Below are positions 1 to 12,639 of a DNA stretch of 64,000 nt, in pieces. The notes below the pieces were generated by a model. That model did no database searches and was not told the DNA's origin. It saw only the letters and a list, made by a program, of their open reading frames with translations. This DNA comes from Siniperca chuatsi (taxonomy: Eukaryota; Chordata; Actinopteri; Centrarchiformes; Sinipercidae): assembly GCF_020085105.1 (NCBI RefSeq), contig NC_058043.1, positions 3,155,667 to 3,219,666 on the forward strand, read 5' to 3'. Position 1 is the stretch's first letter. Every line of letters begins with the position of its first letter. Both the position numbers and the translations under genes were made by a program.

Positions 1-325
1 AAACAGGAGAAAACAGTGCATTTGTTGGGGACTATTTTCAGCGGCGGATGAATCCACATTTGGTGCTGTAGTGAGTGTTTGGGGCAGCAGGACGGTGTGT
101 GTGGGACTGAGTCAGAATAAACTACAGTGTGTGTGTTCATGGTGATGAAGGAACATGTCACCCAGTGCAACAGAGCGGCTCGCTGATGTGTTTTTAATAA
201 CAACAATGGAGCTCTGTGGCTCAGAGGAAGAAGATATATGAATACACACACAATACTTGTTAGTAGGAGCAGTTCAATGTTAGTTTTAGTCTTTTTATGG
301 GACAGTAAGAGACAATAAGAAAAAA
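1..325. repeat. Dispersed repeat, copy 1 (partner at 14.4 kb)
   Basis: From position 23 this stretch matches 14389-14700 in the same orientation, closely to about position 235 and then more loosely. It shares the phrase TTTTCAGCGGCGGATGAATC and the GATGTGTTTTTAATAACAAC stretch. No coding potential is evident. I believe it is a multi-copy fish repeat, but only two copies are visible here. Confidence 0.7.
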
Positions 326-589
326 TATCGCCAGCTTTACATTTTGGTACACAACACCTCTAAAGATTTTCTGACTCAACTTAAGACATTGTTTTTGTTA
401 AAATGATCAAATAAGTGTACGATGTGACAAAGTTTGAATGAGCTATAGTAGAAAGGGAAAAGATTATTTTTCATTTCAGTGTTACTCTAACTCATTACTC
501 AGTGTGGTTACTGTATACAGTATAAGGCAGCTCTTGTGTAAATTAATCTTACATGTCCTCAAAATGCCCCACGTCGATAAATAAAACAG

Positions 590-960
590 TTTTGAGTTAG
601 ACAAATGAAGCCGACATCTTCCAAAGTTACAGCCTTTTTAAAATGAAATTCCCTCTTTGTGTTTCGTTGATGAGACACAGTGGAGGGACAGTAACAAAAA
701 GCATGAATTTCCTACTGAAACGACTAACGTTGGAAGGAACACAGACTGTTTAAACCTCGTATTAACTTCATATAAACTGTATAAAATATATACACAGAAT
801 GAGGATTGTGGATTTTGTTCCCCATCACGTCCATTGGAAACGCATTGGACAGAGATCTTTTAATGGCCAGAAGGAATGATTATAGCAAGCAAACCTGTTT
901 CAGTGTTCATGTGGGCCCCTGATTATTGTTTTAAGAGAGACTTAAAAAATTGTGAACCTA
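590..960. repeat. Dispersed fish repeat fragment (related copies near 12.7 and 45 kb)
   Basis: Phrases such as AGCAAGCAAACCTGTTTCAG followed by TTGTTTTAAGAGAGACTT recur with changes at 12640-12960 and 44780-45300. The arrangement of matching blocks differs among the three, consistent with fragments of one old interspersed element. No ORF is supported. Confidence 0.6.
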
Positions 961-974
961 TTCTTTAAGATGTG

Positions 975-1120
975 GACCATGAACCTCTACGTCCCCGGGT
1001 TGAATCCAGCCGGAGACCTTTGCTGCATCTGTCTCTCCCTCGTTTCCTGTCATTTCTCCACAATCACTATTTAATAAAGGAATAAAATGCCCTAAAAATA
1101 TATAGTTTTCAAAAAAAGGT
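975..1120. repeat. tRNA-derived SINE-like fragment
   Basis: A B-box-like GGTTGAATCC near 999 is followed by CTTTGCTGCATCTGTCTCTC, a pyrimidine-rich part and TTAATAAAGGAATAAAATGC. This layout is typical of fish SINE 3' halves with a tRNA-derived promoter remnant. It is a fragment and family assignment is not possible here. Confidence 0.5.
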
Positions 1121-1826
1121 ACTTTGAAAGATGGTGCTTCCTCCACCTTCCACTTTTTTGGGAAATATACAAAAATCGACAAAGTGCCTGTTTAGATTTC
1201 AATCAGCTAAAAACCTCCTGTGAATTTAACAGGTTAATTTGATTGTGGACTCACTTCTGTATGTGCCACTTACTTGTATTCATTTAACTTGTTTTTTATT
1301 TCCTACACCATGTCTTGTAACAGTGTCTACTCCTGTAAGGGTCGGGTCATGCTTGAAAAGAAGTGGTTCATACGACGTGTTGTCCGACATCAAAAGAGTT
1401 CATAGTTGTTCCGGGCGGCCACACTGGAAGGCAGGGTGAAAAGCCGGCCGCCATAGAGCGGGGAGAAACACAATATCGTTTAAATATGTGCACGCATTTT
1501 CAGACAGTCTCTCATGGAAGGCATTCACAGTGATGCACTCTGACATGAATAGTTGTGAAAAGAATGAGCGACTAGTTCAAACCCTGGCTCCCTTCTCACC
1601 TCCACACAGCTGACCAATGATGATGAAGCATACTGGCACCTTAATCCTGAAATGATGGTAACATCTACCTGCTGCCATGTACCAAACCCTTTCTTTAAAA
1701 GCTTAAATGTCTGAAAAATAAAAGATCCCTCTATAAAATGTGAAACAATGCTGTTGTTTGTTTTGTTTTTTTGCTTTATCCGCGCTACCTCTATTTCCAT
1801 ACTCATCTCTATTGTGTCTCTACCAG
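1121..1826. other. kcns1: Unassigned sequence upstream of kcns1 coding start
   Basis: I see no exon here except the acceptor at 1824-1826 that begins the kcns1 start-codon exon. A CG-rich patch at 1405-1465 (GCCGGCCGCC at 1442) could belong to a 5'UTR or promoter, but no donor joins it convincingly. The kcns1 transcription start is not located. Confidence 0.3.
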
Positions 1827-1832
1827 GTAACC

Positions 1833-4800
1833 ATGGTGAAGGAGAGTCTGCCCAGCTGGGTCCACCAGGACTCTGACGAGGGTCTCGTCCACGTGAACGT
1901 CGGAGGTCTGAAGAGGAGCCTCTGTTCCAGCACGCTGAAGAAATTCCCGGACACCAGACTGGGAAAACTGCTGGCGTGTGACTCAGAGGAAGATATACTG
2001 CAGGTGGGTCAGCTGGTGTCATTTTTGCATCTCTCTCGCTGGAGTTTGGTTCCAAAAATAAGGAGTTAAAATTATTTTATTATTTGTCTTCAGACACTAT
2101 GAAATGTTCACTTCCTTTTTTTACTCAGAATTTTTCCTTTGCCCCTCCCTCTCCTCCTCTCTCTGTAGGTGTGTGATGACTATGACGTGCAGCAGAAGGA
2201 GTTTTATTTTGATAGGAATCCCAGCCTGTTCCCTTACGTCCTCCACTTTTACCAGACGGGCAAACTTCACATCATGGAGGAGCTGTGTGTCTTCTCCTTC
2301 AGGTCCGTCTGTCTGACGTTTAACGCCGTCTTCCTGCCTCACAGACAAACTTGAATTCAATTACGTTCATTTAAGTCACAATTTGTCGCTGTATCATTAG
2401 TTTCTGTGAGTGAAAATGAGTAAATAATTAAGCTGCTTTCATACCAGCACTGTAATCCGTAAATGCTCAGTCAGTTTGACGTGTTTGTCATTTCTACTGT
2501 TTAAAAAAAAGAGTCTGATTTGCCTTATGTTTCCCACACAGTCAGGAGATAGAGTACTGGGGCATCAATGAGTTCTTCCTGGACAGTTGCTGCAGTTACC
2601 GTTACCATGACCGCAAGCTGGAGAGCAGCCGCCATCGCAGCTGGGACGACGATAGCGAGGTCAGCAGCATCGACACATCTGTGGACGAGATATCTGACTT
2701 AAACAGGTAAAAGACCGCGGAGCCCTTTGAAATCTAAAGCATTCTCAGTAATCATGCAGCCCCACTCGCATCCCTCCGATTGTGACGCTCTCTGTTAATC
2801 GTTAACTCATTGTCTTCCTCCGTCCTCACAGAGACATGCGGCATTTCCAGGAGGTGCGTTATGGGAACATCAGGAAGTGTCTGTGGTTGACGCTGGAGAA
2901 CCCAGGATACTCCATCCCCAGCAAGCTCTTCAGTCTGCTCTCCATCATGGTGGTGCTCACGTCCATCGCCACCATGTGCATTAACAGCATCCCAGAGTAT
3001 CAGGTCGGTACGGAGAGCTGGAAAGATTATGAAGCCAGGCTAAATGGCATACACTCAGTATTCATGTGACGATTTTAGTCCAGAACATATTAGCAGACTA
3101 TCAGGAGTCAGAGGTTTGCAATAATTTTTTTTTTGTGGTTATATATTTTGTATTCCTTTGATAGTGACAGGTGAAGAGGTAGACAGGAAACAGGGAGAGA
3201 GAGGGGCCATGTGGCTCAAGCTGTAACCATTCGGCCACCAAGGCGCTCCAGAGGCTCTAATCTTTCTCCTCTTTTCTCTCAGACGTTTGACGATGAGGGG
3301 AAGTTGATCGAGGACATGACCACGCAGGCTCTGGAGGTGTTCTGCACCTGCTGGTTCACCTTCGAGGTGAGGAAGATAAAAACAAAGCATGGTGTGTCCT
3401 GGTATACTGGTGAAGTGTACAGAGATATCAATGAAAACACTGAAAAACAAATGCTGAGTAGTTTTTCTGTCTTTGAGGTGGTGATGCGGCTGCTGCTTGC
3501 ACCGAACAGGAAGAAGTTCTTTCATCACCCTCTGAACATTATCGACATGGTGTCTGTGGCTCCCATCTACATCACCCTGGTCTTTGACATGACTGTGGGA
3601 TCAGAGTCTGAGCTGGGAGACCTGGGACGACTCATACAGGTTTAGAATGTTTTATTTGTTACTGTATGTAAATTAAATGTAGTTATGTAAAACATTTTAA
3701 TGAAAAAAATACCAAATTCTCTCCCGTGCAAATGGAAAGTTAAATTTATAGTCGGTTTAACACACTCAGAGGTTCTACTACTTGTTCAGTTATAATCAGC
3801 AGCTAATGATATTTTGTTACAGATATAGCTGTGTAACGTTACTGAGTCAGTCTGCTTTAATGTCAAAGATACAGTAAAACAAAAAGTAAACCTAGACAAG
3901 TGCATCCCACAGCAGAAAAATGCAAATACCAACACGCAGAACACTCGATACGCACTTTTCCTAATACTGCTTGGAAGCGGTATTCAGAGCCAAGCGTATC
4001 CCACAATTCACGAGTCACATCAGTCCAGCTGTTGGCAGAAGTGCGCCTATAGGCTGGTTTTACCAACATTAGTCAACAGACATGAAGAAGTTTAAGTTCA
4101 TGTCACGTTGGAGTCGGTGAATGTAATTATTCACGTCCAAACACTACAAAGTTACGGCAGAATTGCCACACGTAATATTAACAATGTGTTCTTCTCAATG
4201 AGACTGACATCGCATATCTGACAACATGAATATTAGATATACCCTTTTATAAAAGATTTAGAGAAATATGTTCCATTGTTTTCAGACAGAAACCACTCAA
4301 AATAATATCACGTTGTCTCCTGTATATGCAGTAGACCTATTCATTGTATTCCTCCTCTGAGCTTCTGAATGTGCATTTCTTTTAATTGTCATCTGATTTA
4401 TGTTTGATCCTATTTATTTGTTCCAACACATCTTCTGAGCTGGATTGTGTCATGTACAGTGTTTTATTTGCGTGATGTCCTTATTAATCAAGTCCTGTCC
4501 CAGTCAGTTCTGATAAACCTTCACACGCTCGTGGTCTTGACGGGCATTTGGGCTCTGAGGCAGTCACCACAAATACTTTTATTGGGACAGACTAATGATG
4601 ACATCATTAAAATGACTAACTTAGATTCTTGGGAAATGTAGGGAAATTCAGTGTGCCATTATCCAATAATTACCACTTGTATAGACTCTTTTTAAAGGTT
4701 TTTATGAGAAAGATGGATTGAAATGTCTCTCTCGCTCTCTCTCAGGTGTTCCGGTTAATGAGGATCTTCAGGGTTTTGAAGCTGGCCCGACACTCGACAG

Positions 4801-7800
4801 GACTGCGGTCACTGGGAGCGACACTTCGGGTGAGTCAGAACATTTGACTTTCTGACTCGGGGCAGACACACAGTGACATTCACCAACCGTGGAAACCTCT
4901 CGGGAAGAATAAAAACAATGCGATTGATTTTTTATTTTATTTTGTTTGTGACATTTTGGGTGATGGGTTGTGAGCAGATGTACGTCTGAGCTGATATGTC
5001 ACACACACATTTAAAGGTGGAAAAAAACGCTGTTGTGCTTTTTTTGAAGATGTGGTTTTGATTTTCAGCGATTTGCAGAGGGTTTGGGCTTTAGGGCCAC
5101 GCTGCAGGCAGCTTGAGACAAAAAAAGACGATTGAACATAACAAACAGTTGAACATTGAGACAACTATTGTACAGCAACATCTATAGTGTTTCCTTGTGC
5201 TTTATGTTCCATAATATACTCAATCATTTTGTTTTGTGATTCATTATTGATTAGTCATTGGAGACAGCATCTATTATGTATAAAAATATGACAAAATGCT
5301 TTTTGATCAGGTGCAGGCATCTTCTAAACAGGCGAACAAGCCTTTAAAATACTAATAGATGACTGAGACATCATTATGAATCCTTCCTGCACCTGGTTGG
5401 ATGATTTTACTTCTGAAAGAGCCATCATTGTTTTTCTTTTTTCAGGTTTTCATGCTCAAAAAGCATTTGGACAACTGTGGAAACTTGTTTGTTTGGTTTC
5501 ATCTAAACCAGCGAGCGTAAATGGCATCTGAATACATTTGAGGCAAAGGAATGAAGGAACAGGACATGCGGATGCAGAGTTGTGCCTCTGTAGCATCTAG
5601 TTTTAGTGGTTTCATGATGTTCAGGTGTTTGAAGAAACACCAAAACATCCTCAGTTTAATTTCAAAAGTGCTGCTCATTGCTGTCATGAGAACGACTGCT
5701 GGAGAACTTATAGCTCGGCCCAGTTGGTTCCCAAACTAAAGCAGTGAAAACTGCGCTTGTGTATCACGTTCAAGTGTCACGCTGGGAAACAGGAAGAGGA
5801 CCCAAATGCAGACAGAGCAGGTTCAATTCAAACTGTTTTTAATGAAAAGAACGACGCTCACTCAGGTTACAGGCAGGCAGTCAAAAAAAGGGTCCAACAG
5901 GGAGCCGACAAAAACCAAAATCCTAAAGTCCATAAACGAAGGTACACAAGAAACCTGTGATCAGGTAGGGGAGACAACGACGCAGATGAAGCCAGTTGAC
6001 ACAGGTGAAAACAATCACAGCAATCAAAGACAGGAAGCAAAACCACCAGACACAAGAGGGAGGCAGAATATTACAAAATAAAACAGGAAATAACCAAACA
6101 CAAACCCAAAACCATGACATTGTGAGATTCAGGCTGGATTTCTGAAGGCATCTGTGTGCAGTGATATTTTGCTCGATTACATGATGCCAACATTTATATT
6201 TGAAGTCGTCTTTTACTTTAACTTCTACAAACAGGGATTGTCTGCGTACAGTAAAGGACTTCTCTCCTTTGTCACGACTTTTGACGCCAAATCAGTTCAG
6301 TCAGACGTTTTGTGGTTACATCTAATGTCATTCCTCTGTACCATCCCATGTGAAGTGAATCAGTTACACCAGCAGAGATGTTGTATCTGACGCAGAATCA
6401 GTTACCACGATCTGTGCAGCTGCCACTGGGTTACATCTGCCTCCTCCCTCGACATGAGATGTAAAGTATCTGAGACAATCTCATCTATCATAACAGAGGC
6501 CGAGGAGAACACTGTCTGTGTATAAAACATCAGTATGCATGACTTTAATGCAAATGGATAAATCACTGTCTTAAATAATTAGTTTTAGTTTTTAAAATGT
6601 TGCTGGTTTACTGGATTCGGATGTATTATATTTACATTTAGATTAAAGTAGCACTTTAATAAATCCTCCTGATTCGTGAGCAGCATCAGGAGTGAAACAC
6701 GGAGAGTTGTTTTGGTCTCTTCCCTGCAAATCAACTAATGTAAAACCCCAAACATAAGATATTAGTTTAAGTCTGAGCCAGAGTACTTCAAATCTGGACA
6801 CAGTGACTGGGTTTGAATCGCAGCTGATGTCCGTACAGTTACGAAGCTTTAACTCGAAAACACAATAAATATATTTAGAAAAGCGAAATGTCACCCGATG
6901 AAAAGACTGAGAGAAAGAAAGTAACAGGTTCATTCGGTCGGGAATTTTACTTTAATGCCGGTTGTTGCCGGAAGAACGCCATTTCTCCATCAGTGGAATG
7001 TTTTTTATGTTGGGACTCTGAAGGCACTGACAGTACTGTACTTCATCTGTGCAGGTGAAGCATTACGGTACTGTACTTTAAATTACAGCTAATGTTCCTC
7101 CTGCTTTTCTATTTATTTCAATTCCATACATACAGTTCAAAACACAAACATTACAGGAATTTGCAGGATTACTTTAGAAGGGTGGTTATACAGCGTAGAT
7201 TTTATTCTGCAGTAATGTGCTTTCTTCAGAGCGTAGAGCAAAAAGCTTTGCAAAATCAAGTAAAATAATTCATACGAAATAGTTAGTATGCATCATCGTT
7301 AAATCATGTGATTTCACAATATACATACAACATTTTATAAGGTTTTAAAAAGCTAAACGCTTCGGATTACAGCTCGTGAGTTACAGTGTAAACACTGTGG
7401 AAATGTGAGGTACCAATGAAATACTTGCTGAGTACAAGTGAGAACTAAATTACACTGTAAGTACTTTTTTAATTACTCAGTAAATATTGAATAATTATAA
7501 GGCACAAACAGGGTACCAGCAGGCTTAGCCTGTATATCTAACTACATGCAAAACTTTATAAAACTACACTATAATTACAGTGAAAGGGGAGTGAACAAAG
7601 GAACACTTTATTTTACAGCCCAGTTAATAATACATACATACTTAAATACTATTTAAAAACCTTTTGCTTTGCAATTTCCCAAAGTAATTTATAATAAATA
7701 TATCATAATTTCAAAATAAATGATGAATAATTTCATTTCAATGTCAACAGTCACCCAGTAATAATATCTTGTAATCTTTAATAGGTCATTTAAAAAACAA

Positions 7801-10121
7801 AAAGTCCCTTTTAAACACTAAGTTGTTAAGTTAGCTTTGAATAATCGCCACGATCTGGGAACAAATGAGACATTCTGGCTTTGAACTGCCTGTGGGGAGA
7901 CTGAACATGGAAGAGCCCGTTCTCGATTAAAAGCTGTTTCTACGTTTCTCTTTTTAAAACAGCCGTGTGAACGTCTCTCGTCTCGTCTCGTCTCTCCCTG
8001 TGTGTGTGGACCTCACTCACTGACTCGACTCCCGGGCCCCTAAACTAACGCCGTAAAGGCTAGAAAAGCTGCGCCGGTTAAAACAGAAACGTCAAAATGT
8101 AATAATTGAGAAAGTGCAGCAGCAGCATGACTGAGGCAGAAATGAACACAGCTTGGAGAAATTGTTTGGAGCTATTATTGTGTCTATTATTTTGTGGCCT
8201 TTTTTGCAAATATTTTTTTTACTGGTGGAAGTTTACCTTGTAAAAAATGTGTGTAATGTGTATGCATATTGTTGTAAAATCACATAATTCAAAAATTGCA
8301 CACTAACTCTATTGTATGAAGTATTTCAATTCAACGCTCTAAAGCGAAATTTTATAAATAATTTATAAAAAATGTTGACGTTTGCTGTTTTTGCTTTCTC
8401 TTTGAAATGAAAACAACAAAATAAAACAAAATAATCTGAAATGTTTAGTGCTAAACATCGTGTCTTTTAGAGAGTACCCAGAGTGAATTACAGGACAATT
8501 TAGTCAAAATCTCAATGTACTTCTTCTCTGCTCTTCTAGACAGAAAGAAAGTGTTTCCCAACATGTTTTTCCTCTCCAGTAAACCCAAAGAGACAATAAG
8601 TCGTGCAACAGGAAGCAACAGGAAATGTGGTCTTACTTTCTAGATACTTTTGTCGTGCGATAAAGACGACCAAACATCTCCACTATGGCCTCACTTGGTT
8701 TATCGGAAATACACAGAGGATTTGACAGCTGGTACATGGAGGTTTGCAGCTGTAAACGGGGTTAAAAGATGAGAGCTCCAGACATCAACGCTTTAATTCC
8801 CCCGCTGTTCCTGAGCTGGAGCCATTTAAAGTTTCTAACAACTTCCCTCCATCTTGTATCTGCAGCACAGTTACCGTGAGGTCGGCATCCTGCTGCTGTA
8901 CCTGGCTGTCGGAGTGTCCGTCTTCTCTGGTATCGCTTACACCGCTGAGTATGAAGAGGTAAACTCTGACTGATGTTTGATGAAGCTGATGCCTCACTTT
9001 GACTCGTTACTCTGTACTTAATTAATTTTAATTCGCATTTCGGCCAGTGAGGTTTTGTTATACTTCCTGTCTGTTTGTCTGTAAGCTGTTTCTCAAACAC
9101 GCACGAACCTATTTACATGATACTTGGGTAATTGATCTTGGTACGGGTGCAAGAAGTAATTCATTAGAAAATTGATTAGATATTATTGGTATTTGGATTC
9201 AGATCCAGAAAGTTTATTGTCCATCACAGTGTAATTCATTTTTGTCTTTGGCGTGACTCATGAATAGTATATATATATTATATAAATAAAAAAACAGTGC
9301 ACACAGACATAGAGAGTAAAATATGGTATTACTGCCATGACACAATTATTAGTTTTTTAGCCATAATATTAAAAAAATGTTAATTTACTTTAAAATTCAT
9401 TTAATTTAATTTATTATACTTAATTCCAACATCTGTTTGCAAGAGATGAATTGAACTGATAATATAAGTAATAATGTGTTTGGTTACAAGAGTAAATTAT
9501 TGCTGAATTGCTCAGCGATGGCAGAACTTTTGTTATTCAGGCAGTCACGTTTTCTGACATGAACGTCACGTGGCCTTTTTTATTTTGAATGTATGTGTTG
9601 ATGCGTAAAAACCTTATTTGAAATATGTAACCACGTAAATATAAAGCACCGCCGTCTGTTTCCAGGATGTGGGTCTGGACACCATCCCGGCCTGCTGGTG
9701 GTGGGGGACGGTGAGCATGACCACGGTGGGCTACGGGGACGTGGTGCCCGTCACGGTGGCCGGGAAGCTGGCGGCCAGCGGCTGCATTCTGGGCGGCACC
9801 CTGGTGGTGGCGCTGCCCATCACCATCATCTTCAACAAGTTCTCCCACTTCTACCGCCGGCAGAAAGCTCTGGAGGCGTCGGTCAGGAACAACAACCGCA
9901 GGAAGATGAGAATGAGCTGCGAGAAGGAGCCGGAGGAGGACAAGGATGACGAGGAAGAGGGATCGGACGGGGACAGCCGGTGTCTGGACGACGATGATAC
10001 CGATGATATCGAGGAGGACGATATAGATTATGAAGATGAAGGAGGTGTAATCAATTATAGCTACGTGGAACATTCTTCCTTCACGTCAATACTGAGGAGG
10101 AAGGAGCTGCATCACCTGTGA
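1833..10121 (+). CDS. kcns1: Kv9.1 silent voltage-gated K+ channel subunit (nine coding exons)
   Basis: Coding exons: 1833-2003, 2169-2302, 2542-2706, 2832-3003, 3283-3366, 3478-3639, 4746-4829, 8866-8958, 9666-10121. They join in frame at GT-AG sites to give 506 residues (human is about 526). Seen: T1 domain about 19-120 (motifs [22 protein letters not shown]); S1 188-207; S2 231-249; S3 262-279; S4 297-311 with R299, R302, R305, K308, R311; S5 330-347; pore CWWW then the filter TVGYG 375-379; S6 390-411. The Shaker PxP bend is ALP (404-406), as in silent Kv subunits. Family knowledge: Kv9 subunits do not form channels alone but assemble with Kv2 at the plasma membrane and modify gating. Signatures such as DEISD, LENPGYS and the S5-S6 stretch match KCNS1 rather than KCNS2 or KCNS3. 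The start ATG follows an acceptor (AG at 1825-1826) by six bases, so a 5' non-coding exon must lie upstream. The C-terminal tail (442-479) is strongly acidic, unlike the human tail. Confidence 0.95.
3640..4745 (+). other. kcns1: kcns1 intron 6, with a repeat-like segment
   Basis: Clean intron between the S3 and S4 exons. A segment around 3880-4080, with GGAAGCGGTATTCAGAGCC, resembles a dispersed fish repeat. Nothing coding is supported. Confidence 0.5.
4830..8865 (+). other. kcns1: kcns1 intron 7 (4.0 kb)
   Basis: The largest kcns1 intron separates the S4 exon from the S5 exon. It holds a MITE-like element at 5768-6125 and a short TCTCG tandem at 7976-7994. Otherwise it is AT-rich with no supported gene or RNA. 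Confidence 0.6.
5768..6125. mobile_element. Non-autonomous transposon-like element (MITE-type) in kcns1 intron 7
   Basis: The stretch begins near AGTGTCACGCTGGG and ends near ACCATGACATTGTG, so the ends carry a short imperfect inverted TGTCACG/CATGACA pair. The interior is A-rich on the plus strand and lacks real coding sequence. I recall similar short elements as common in fishes. Element class is not established. Confidence 0.4.
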
Positions 10122-10640
10122 GGGAGAGCTCAACCTGCTGAAGGCTGCGTTCACCCTCGAGATTAGACCTGACGTTTCAAACCAGTGTGAAGTCTGATGT
10201 TTGCAGCTCTGATTTGGACCACATTCATGTTTCATCATGAACCTGACTTTCATCTGATCCAAGGCCACGCAAATGTAGTATGACGATGGCCGTCATCAAA
10301 ACAATTTGACTGAAGAAGAAGGCAGCAGCAGAGGGGCCATATTGTAAATGACTAATGTCTGACACAAAAGCGGGAGGTGGACTAAAAACTTTGGGCTGTT
10401 CTGACATGAACAGCTGTCGTTTGGTCTCACTGTGCGTGTGCGGTGTTTCAGGATGGAGGTTTGTTCACACTGATGTTGGATGTGTTTCCATATTAAAAAC
10501 ATGTCTGTGATGAATCACTGACAGAAAAAAAGGTCAAATTGAACATAAAGGTCTGCAGTACTGTGGGAATGATGAACTGCACTGAACTGAACAGGACTGA
10601 AGTGTAATAGCATGCGCGCAAATAAAGTTAGCTGAATAAA
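10122..10640 (+). other. kcns1: kcns1 3'UTR with poly(A) signal
   Basis: Non-coding sequence follows the kcns1 stop. An AATAAA at 10621-10626 sits about 500 bases downstream and is followed by an A-rich stretch, so cleavage near 10640 is the simplest reading. A second ATAAAA-type signal lies a few bases further on. The end is inferred from the signal only. Confidence 0.55.
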
Positions 10641-10744
10641 AAAATATCAAGAAATAATGTGAGAAGTACTTTTGTGGAAGAAGTGGACAGAGATACTTAA
10701 AGAGCAACAACACTAAATTGTTTATGAAGGAAAAACACTGCTGC

Positions 10745-11160
10745 ACTGACCTCAATGCTAATTGCATATCTAAATGCTAACATCAGCATGCTAACATGCT
10801 CGCAACGTCAATGCTAACATGTTGATGTTTAGCAGGTGTAATGTTTATCATGGTCACCATCTTAGTTTAGCGTGTTAGCATGCTAACATTTGCTAATTAG
10901 CGGTAAACACAAAGTACAGGCTGATGGGAATGTCATTAGTTTTGTCCAAAATCTTGGACACATTTTGACCTGATGACGGCGCCAAATGAAAAGTCAGGGG
11001 ATCACCGAGTTATTACAGTTCATCCTGAGGGGAACATGAACGTCTGAACCAAATTTCACAGCAATCTCTCCAATTGTTGTCGAGATATTTTAGCCTGGAT
11101 CAAAGTGGTGGGCCCATCGACCAACATTGCCGTCCACAGAGCCGCACTGCTAGCACGGCT
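10745..11160. repeat. Dispersed repeat rich in GCTAACAT motifs (inverted partner at 61.5 kb)
   Basis: Many copies of GCTAACA and TAGCATGC lie at 10745-10900, followed by TCATCCTGAGGGGAACATGA. The same blocks occur in reverse order and orientation at 61520-61935. It is a common fish interspersed repeat; no gene is present. Confidence 0.65.
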
Positions 11161-11914
11161 GAAAATAGTAATGCTGTAATATACGGCTGACGTACCGAAC
11201 TTCAGACAGACACTCTGGGAAAAGAAAAAACGTAGTAAAGGAATCCTAAATTCTACATGTGGAGAAAATCATCACTGAACCTAATACTATCACCTACAGC
11301 ACAGAAGAGCAAATACATTAAGTATTTTATATTTATATATTTCTATGAAGAGTGAAACCTGTAAATTTGAGCCAAATAGTGAAACTAATAACGGACATAG
11401 TCTACAGTATTTCAGAGAAGCACCTGGACTGCTTCAGCTCTGTCTGAAAGAGGCATCGGTGGCGTCGAGCCACAGAGTTCATTTACAGGATGACTTTGTG
11501 AAACGTCCACTGTGTTTACTGGATAATGGATCACAACTGTCAAACTGTCATTTAATATCACCCATGATTCCCCAAACTGCGGACACTGTGTGCTACAAGC
11601 TGCTGTGCTGACACACTCGTCTTCCTGAACTCACATCTCGTGTCTTTCATTTTATTTAGTTTCTCTCACTTTCATCTGCTGACCTTTGTTTGTTTTAAAC
11701 CTTTTACTGCACTCTGCTCAGGTTCATTTCAAGTCCAGTGTCCATTCAAACAACACGGTGATTATTAAAAAAAAACTAATAGAAAACAAAATTAAGCAAA
11801 ATAAAAGAGCAGAAGTGCCAAACTCCAGCAAAGAAAGAAATACCAGGGCTTGTGAGCTGATATAAACTCTGTTGGTGCTTCATTTATGATTCACATAACA
11901 CCATATTTGGCAGT

Positions 11915-12305
11915 GGTGGGGAAAAAGTACTCACATCTTTTACTTGAGTAAAAGTACCAATACAACGCTGTAAAAACACATCAAGTAAAAGTCCTGCATT
12001 GAAAACCCTACTTAAGTAAAAGTACAGAAGTATTATCAGTAAAATGTACTTAAAGTATCAAATGTAAAAATACTCATTCTGTAAAAATGTTATATTTCTA
12101 TAATGTATATTAAATTGTTGCTAATGCATTAAGTATAACTTAATTTTCCTGCTGTAGCTGCTCGAGGTGGAGCTAGTTTTAACTGCTTTATATACAGTTA
12201 GCTAGTTTTAACTGCTGTATGTGCGTATATATTTGAAATGTAGTGAAGCAGAAGTATAAAGTAGCATAAAAGCTTTGAGAACTTTGGCGGTTGTACAAAT
12301 TACTA
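11915..12305. repeat. Dispersed repeat of the ACTTGAGTAAAAGTA type
   Basis: Repeated variants of TACTTGAGTAAAAGTACC and AAGTACAGAAGTA occur over about 390 bases. A related element with TACTTTTACTCC and GGACTTTTACTTGTA lies at 14795-15130. This is a familiar interspersed type in teleosts, without coding capacity. Confidence 0.6.
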
Positions 12306-12639
12306 AGAAAATACATTAAGCTGGAGATCTCAAAACCTAAACCACCAGTTTTGTCTGATTTGGTTGAAGCGACCCTTTAAACCTTTGTTCTGAAAGACAA
12401 GCAGGAGGGAAACTCTGTGAGCGTCTCCACCAAACGAATGACATTAAGACGGTTCTGGAGCTCAGCTTGTGTTTCACATAATGGATGTTCGTGTCGGACG
12501 TGTCTTCCGGCAGCTTTCCTTCCCATCTGAGAGCATTAAAGCGGAGGAAAGATGACGTTAACACAGTCTGAAGCTCCGTCAGGACGAGTCAGAGAAGCTG
12601 TTCTCAGAAAAGGTGAAAAGAAGTAAATAGAAACAGAAG

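Noticed and set aside
1390..1475. CG-rich patch as the kcns1 5' non-coding exon
   Set aside because: No clear donor or promoter signal; could also be repeat. Left unassigned.
1525..2055. 176-codon minus-strand frame
   Set aside because: Antisense shadow of the first kcns1 coding exon.
6790..6840. tRNA-like T-arm phrase GGGTTTGAATCGC
   Set aside because: No matching acceptor stem, D arm or A-box at the right distance.
9537..10073. 178-codon minus-strand frame
   Set aside because: Antisense shadow of the GC-rich last kcns1 exon.
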